A stretch of 64,000 nucleotides of DNA from a bacterium (GTDB taxonomy: Bacteria; Bacteroidota; Ignavibacteria; SZUA-365): positions 222,882-286,881 of the forward strand of contig JAHLLD010000002.1 of assembly GCA_020444325.1 (NCBI GenBank), written 5' to 3'. The first letter of the stretch is position 1. Each line of letters begins with the position of its first letter. Below the pieces are notes generated by a model. It was not told the origin of the DNA. It was given only the letters and a program-made list of their open reading frames with translations, and did no database searches. Of this stretch, positions 60,883-64,000 are shown piece after piece. Made by a program: the position numbers and the translations under genes.

Positions 60883-62232
60883 TCAGTCCTCCTGGAGTAA
60901 GAGCTCCAGCTCGTCGCGTTCGCGTTCGGCTTCACCCAGGCGGACGAAGATGAGGATGAGCATGCCGACGATGAAGAAGGCGACGAGGGAGAGGATGCTC
61001 AGGCGTGCCGAGCCGGTGAGCTGGCGGATGAGGGCGAAGACGATGGGACCCCAGATGGCGCTGAATTTTTCGAAGACGGAAAAGAAGCCGAAAAATTCGG
61101 CAGAAGCGGCGGGAGGGATGATGCGGCTGTAGAGGGAGCGAGAGAGTGCCTGGCTTCCTCCGAGTACGAGTCCGACCACCGCACCCAGCACCCAGAACTC
61201 CATCGGCTGCGTCATGAAAAACGCGTACACGACCACGCCCGTCCATATCACGAGGGAAACAATGACCATGTTCTTGCTGCCGAAGCGTTTCGCAAGCATG
61301 CCGAACAGCTGTGCTCCGATAATACCCACGAATTGAATCATCAGCAACGCGCCCATGAGCGTGAGCGTGTCGAAGCCAAGTTCCTCACTTCCGTAGATGG
61401 TAGCCATGGCGATCACAGTCTGGATACCGTCATTGTATATCATGAAGGCGAGCAGGAAGATGCCCATCTGTCGAAGCGAACGGATTTTCCCGAAGGTCCT
61501 GCGGATGCGCACAAAGCCGTCCTTTACCAGTGTTGGCGTTGAGGGACGCCGTCCCTCCATGCGTGGCTCAGGCAGGCGGCGGAAGGTGATCATGGCGAAA
61601 CCGCCCCACCAGAGTCCCACACTCCCGAGTGCAATCCTTACGGCCATGATTTCACTCACGCCGAGCAAGTCGTGAAACTGCACGAGTACGAGTTGCAGCG
61701 CGAAGAGAAGTCCTCCCCCGGCATAGCCATAGGCATAGCCCTTGCCGGAAACCACATCCTGCATATCCGGCGTGGCGATATGCGGCAGGAAGGCATCATA
61801 GAACACGTTGGCGGAGACGAAACTGAGATTTCCCACCATGAACAGAAGAAGTGCCATGGTGACATCGCCTTCTCCGACGAAAAACATCAGCAGGGAGGCG
61901 GCGCTGCCCAGGTAGCAGAAGAACATCATGAAGGATTTCTTCGCGGAGGTGCTGTCGGCGATGGCACCGAGTATCGGTGAGCTGAGAAGGACGACAAGGG
62001 CGGAGAGTCCGAGCGCGTACCCGTACAGCGACGTCGCGCTGAGGGCATGGATGCCAAGCAGGGGAATGTCAACGCCGCCGGCGGGGACGACAACCTTGTC
62101 GAGGTAGGGACCGAACAGGGCTGCGAGTATGGTGACGGCGAAGGCGGAGTTTGCCCAGTCGTACATGTACCAGCCATGGAGTACGCGGTCATGCGCGGTG
62201 CGCGTGCGCAGTACCGCTGCGGAAACACTCAT
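60883..62232 (-). CDS. MFS transporter, UMF1/Atg22-like
   Basis: 449 residues, about 12 membrane helices. WYMYDWANSAFAVTILAALFGPYL near the N-terminus is the signature of the UMF1 (Atg22-like) branch, with SSPILGAIADSTSAKKSFMM as motif A and NVFYDAFLPHIATPD. Atg22 exports amino acids from yeast vacuoles; bacterial substrates are unknown. It lies 44 bases downstream of nusB on the same strand and may share its transcript. Confidence 0.88.
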   Translation of the reverse strand: MSVSAAVLRTRTAHDRVLHGWYMYDWANSAFAVTILAALFGPYLDKVVVPAGGVDIPLLGIHALSATSLYGYALGLSALVVLLSSPILGAIADSTSAKKSFMMFFCYLGSAASLLMFFVGEGDVTMALLLFMVGNLSFVSANVFYDAFLPHIATPDMQDVVSGKGYAYGYAGGGLLFALQLVLVQFHDLLGVSEIMAVRIALGSVGLWWGGFAMITFRRLPEPRMEGRRPSTPTLVKDGFVRIRRTFGKIRSLRQMGIFLLAFMIYNDGIQTVIAMATIYGSEELGFDTLTLMGALLMIQFVGIIGAQLFGMLAKRFGSKNMVIVSLVIWTGVVVYAFFMTQPMEFWVLGAVVGLVLGGSQALSRSLYSRIIPPAASAEFFGFFSVFEKFSAIWGPIVFALIRQLTGSARLSILSLVAFFIVGMLILIFVRLGEAERERDELELLLQED

Positions 62233-62276
62233 GCTGTCCTTTCAGGCTGTGGGAATGCGCGGAACGCGGAGCGACG

Positions 62277-62732
62277 CTACCTGTCGATCAGTCCGCGCCC
62301 TTCTTTCTGAATGCGATTTTCACTGTTCAGTGCACCGAGAATGCTGTCGAGCATGCCGTTGACGAAACGACTGCTCTGATCGGTGCTGTAGCGCTTGGCG
62401 ATATCCACGCACTCGTTGATCGAGACCTTGGTGGGAATTTCCGGGAAATGCAGGAATTCGACGATACCCATGCGGAGGAGGATGCGGTCCATCGTCGCGA
62501 TGCGATCGAAATCCCAGTGCTGGGCTTTCTCGCGAATCAGAAGGTCTGCCTCGCTGCGGTGATTGAGTACGGAATACACCAGCGCCTGGGCGAAGCGATA
62601 GAGGTCGTCGTTCTCCCCGAGTTCCTCACCGGCGATGGATTCCAGAAGCATTTCTATGGGTTCGCGCGAAATTTCGTAGGCATACAGAACCTGCATGGCC
62701 TTTTCCCGCGCTTCTCTACGTGTGGTCGACAT
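62277..62732 (-). CDS. nusB: Transcription antitermination factor NusB
   Basis: 151 residues from ATG 62732. NusB fold: TRREAREKAMQVLYAYE (helix 1, RNA-binding arginine-rich), ILRMGIVEFLHF region, and the C-terminal SINECVDIAKRYSTDQSSRFVNGMLDSI. Binds boxA RNA with NusE/S10 during rRNA transcription. An in-frame upstream extension overlaps nothing conserved and is not used. Confidence 0.95.
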   Translation of the reverse strand: MSTTRREAREKAMQVLYAYEISREPIEMLLESIAGEELGENDDLYRFAQALVYSVLNHRSEADLLIREKAQHWDFDRIATMDRILLRMGIVEFLHFPEIPTKVSINECVDIAKRYSTDQSSRFVNGMLDSILGALNSENRIQKEGRGLIDR

Positions 62733-62805
62733 GAGTGTCCAAGCGCAAATAATGATTAACAAAGATAGCGCAACGCGGCGTAGGATGCCACGGTTGCATG
62801 GATGT

Positions 62806-63633
62806 TCAGAGTGTTTCCGGGGGAAGCAGCCGCACGTGCGGGGGGGAGGAATCTTCAATGAGGACGTCAACGCCGAAGTGCCGGGCGATCAGGTCGCTGC
62901 GAAGGACCTCAGCCGGATTCCCGTGCGCGGCGATTTTTCCATTATCGACCAGCAGGAGGCGATCGCAGTACATTGCAGCGAGGTTGAGGTCATGCGTGAT
63001 TATGACGATGCTGCGTCCCTGCTCGGCATGCAGGCGCGAGAGAAGTGCGAAAAGCTGCACCTGGTGACGGATGTCGAGATGTGCATTCGGCTCGTCCAGG
63101 AAAATCACCGGGGTATCCTGTGCCAGCGCACGCGCAATGAGGACGCGATGCAGTTCACCGCCCGAAAGCGACGTCGCTTCCCGCGAGGCGAGATGCGACA
63201 CGCCTACCATTTCCATGGCGGCTTGCACCGCTTCGTGATCGCGCGCATCTTCGAAGCCGAAGCTCTTTGTATGCGGATGGCGTCCGAGCATGACGAGCGA
63301 GAACACCGTCCACGGAAACATCACAGCCTCGGTCTGCGGAACGACGGACATCATGCGCGCGCGCTCGCGTGGAGGCATCGCATGGATGGAAACGCCATTT
63401 GCAGTCGCGCTGCCTGCACGGGGAGGATACTGTCCGGACAGCAGTCGCAGGACGGTGGTTTTACCCGCGCCGTTGGGTCCGACAATTCCGAGGAATTCTC
63501 CCGGTTCGACGCTGCAATCGATATCCTCAAGCACCGCGAGCTTCTCATACGCGAAGCTGCACTGCTGAAGGCGCAGCAGAGGAGGTGACCATGGCGTTGC
63601 AGCCTGGGATGAATGTTGAGGATCCGAAGTCAT
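62806..63633 (-). CDS. ABC transporter ATP-binding protein, FecE/BtuD-like
   Basis: 275 residues. Walker A GPNGAGKTT (52-60), signature LSGGE (156-160), Walker B VIFLDEP (176-182) followed by NAHLDIRHQ, and switch ITHDLNLA. The layout is that of ATPases for iron-siderophore, haem or cobalamin importers. The permease and binding protein are not in view. The start overlaps the stop of the glycosylase gene by four bases (63630-63633). Confidence 0.9.
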   Translation of the reverse strand: MTSDPQHSSQAATPWSPPLLRLQQCSFAYEKLAVLEDIDCSVEPGEFLGIVGPNGAGKTTVLRLLSGQYPPRAGSATANGVSIHAMPPRERARMMSVVPQTEAVMFPWTVFSLVMLGRHPHTKSFGFEDARDHEAVQAAMEMVGVSHLASREATSLSGGELHRVLIARALAQDTPVIFLDEPNAHLDIRHQVQLFALLSRLHAEQGRSIVIITHDLNLAAMYCDRLLLVDNGKIAAHGNPAEVLRSDLIARHFGVDVLIEDSSPPHVRLLPPETL

Positions 63634-64000
63634 TTCAGAAGGAAACCTGTTTCACGTCGCCAGAGGAGGAGGTCGAGCTCATCCATCGAGATTTCGAGCC
63701 TGTGCGCAAGATCCTCAAAAAGTGCTTCAATTTCCATGTAACGGCGCCGGGAAATGGATTTCGGCCATTCATGCAGTACTTCAAGCCGGAGGAGGTTGCG
63801 GATGATGTGCCGGTCAACGATGGCGAGATTGCTGCGCCCGATGTTGCGCAGGAAATGGCTCGCTTCCTTGTAGCCGATGCCAGCGATGGTTTCAGCAAGC
63901 GTATTGCGCAGGTGGCGGTCCGGCAGGTCGCTGCGGAGTCGTCCCTGCGTATCCATCCACTGCTCGCGAGCCGCAAGCAGGCGCCGTGCCTTGGTGTTGT
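63630..64000 (-). CDS. ogg: 8-oxoguanine DNA glycosylase (Ogg2-like N-glycosylase/DNA lyase), 3' part
   Basis: Open to the window end, so the 5' part is missing; ~123 C-terminal residues are visible. The helix-hairpin-helix and catalytic region is GIGYKEASHFLRNIG with the nucleophilic lysine, and IVDRHIIRNL with the catalytic aspartate: the Ogg2/archaeal-type glycosylase signature. Excises 8-oxoguanine from DNA. Translationally coupled to the ABC ATPase gene by a four-base overlap, with no obvious functional link. Confidence 0.85.
   Translation of the reverse strand, partial: NTKARRLLAAREQWMDTQGRLRSDLPDRHLRNTLAETIAGIGYKEASHFLRNIGRSNLAIVDRHIIRNLLRLEVLHEWPKSISRRRYMEIEALFEDLAHRLEISMDELDLLLWRRETGFLLK

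Overview
Organism. Six genes encode exported proteins that end in, or resemble, the Por-type (type IX secretion, T9SS) C-terminal sorting domain. Outer-membrane beta-barrels, SpII lipoproteins and an ECF sigma/anti-sigma pair are also present. This points to a Gram-negative member of the Bacteroidota/Chlorobiota/Ignavibacteriota (FCB) group, but with fairly GC-rich DNA. A Chlorobi/Ignavibacteria-like lineage fits best; the exact taxon cannot be read from the sequence. The window is chromosomal, with housekeeping genes (dnaE-type polymerase, acsA, nusB, an Ogg-type glycosylase, tRNA-Pro) between accessory blocks.

Layout. 1-3060: the 3' part of a DNA polymerase III alpha gene and an MFS exporter. 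3059-3204: short tandem repeats and a terminator. 3230-6028: reverse-strand envelope genes (beta-barrel, two coupled thioredoxin-like proteins, a secreted protein). 6257-9000: a sulfur operon (sulfide:quinone oxidoreductase, DUF1641, single-cysteine DsrC/TusE, DsrE2). 9098-14348: a two-gene operon of a TPR sensor kinase and a TPR-CHAT protease-like protein. 14659-22682: envelope protein, DinB, M1 peptidase, NAPE-PLD-like hydrolase, SDR-DUF2867 and a PilX-like protein. 22876-24768: acetyl-CoA synthetase, followed by a possible tiny RNA.

25718-29408 is an overlapping three-gene unit: ECF sigma factor, an anti-sigma factor whose architecture (cytoplasmic domain, one membrane helix, long low-complexity linker, beta-barrel) suggests that it spans both membranes, and a propeller-like lipoprotein. 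A large T9SS surface protein lies upstream. 32758-38384 holds a GT-C-like membrane protein, a lipoprotein, a methyltransferase, a DNRLRE/T9SS protein and a small HTH/membrane-protein pair.

38408-49462 is an accessory defence island: two orphan small genes, a PD-(D/E)XK-type nuclease candidate, a complete type I restriction system (hsdM-hsdS-hsdR with overlapping genes), a YgjP-like metallopeptidase and a SIR2-like NADase candidate. It ends beside a tRNA-Pro gene. 50008-52939 has a beta-helix T9SS protein and small envelope proteins.

53336-57982 is a tightly overlapping iron-sulfur cluster operon: two MinD/Mrp-type ATPases with inserted ferredoxin domains, a NifX-like protein, DUF5320, a membrane protein and an SDR with a helical tail. 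Its promoter carries a palindrome resembling ArsR/SmtB operators. 58209-64000: subtilase, second DNRLRE/T9SS protein, UMF1-type MFS transporter, nusB, ABC ATPase and a partial 8-oxoguanine glycosylase.

The points most worth a second look are the candidate double-membrane anti-sigma system, the defence island, the metal-operator/FeS-ATPase operon, and the paired TPR kinase/CHAT operon.
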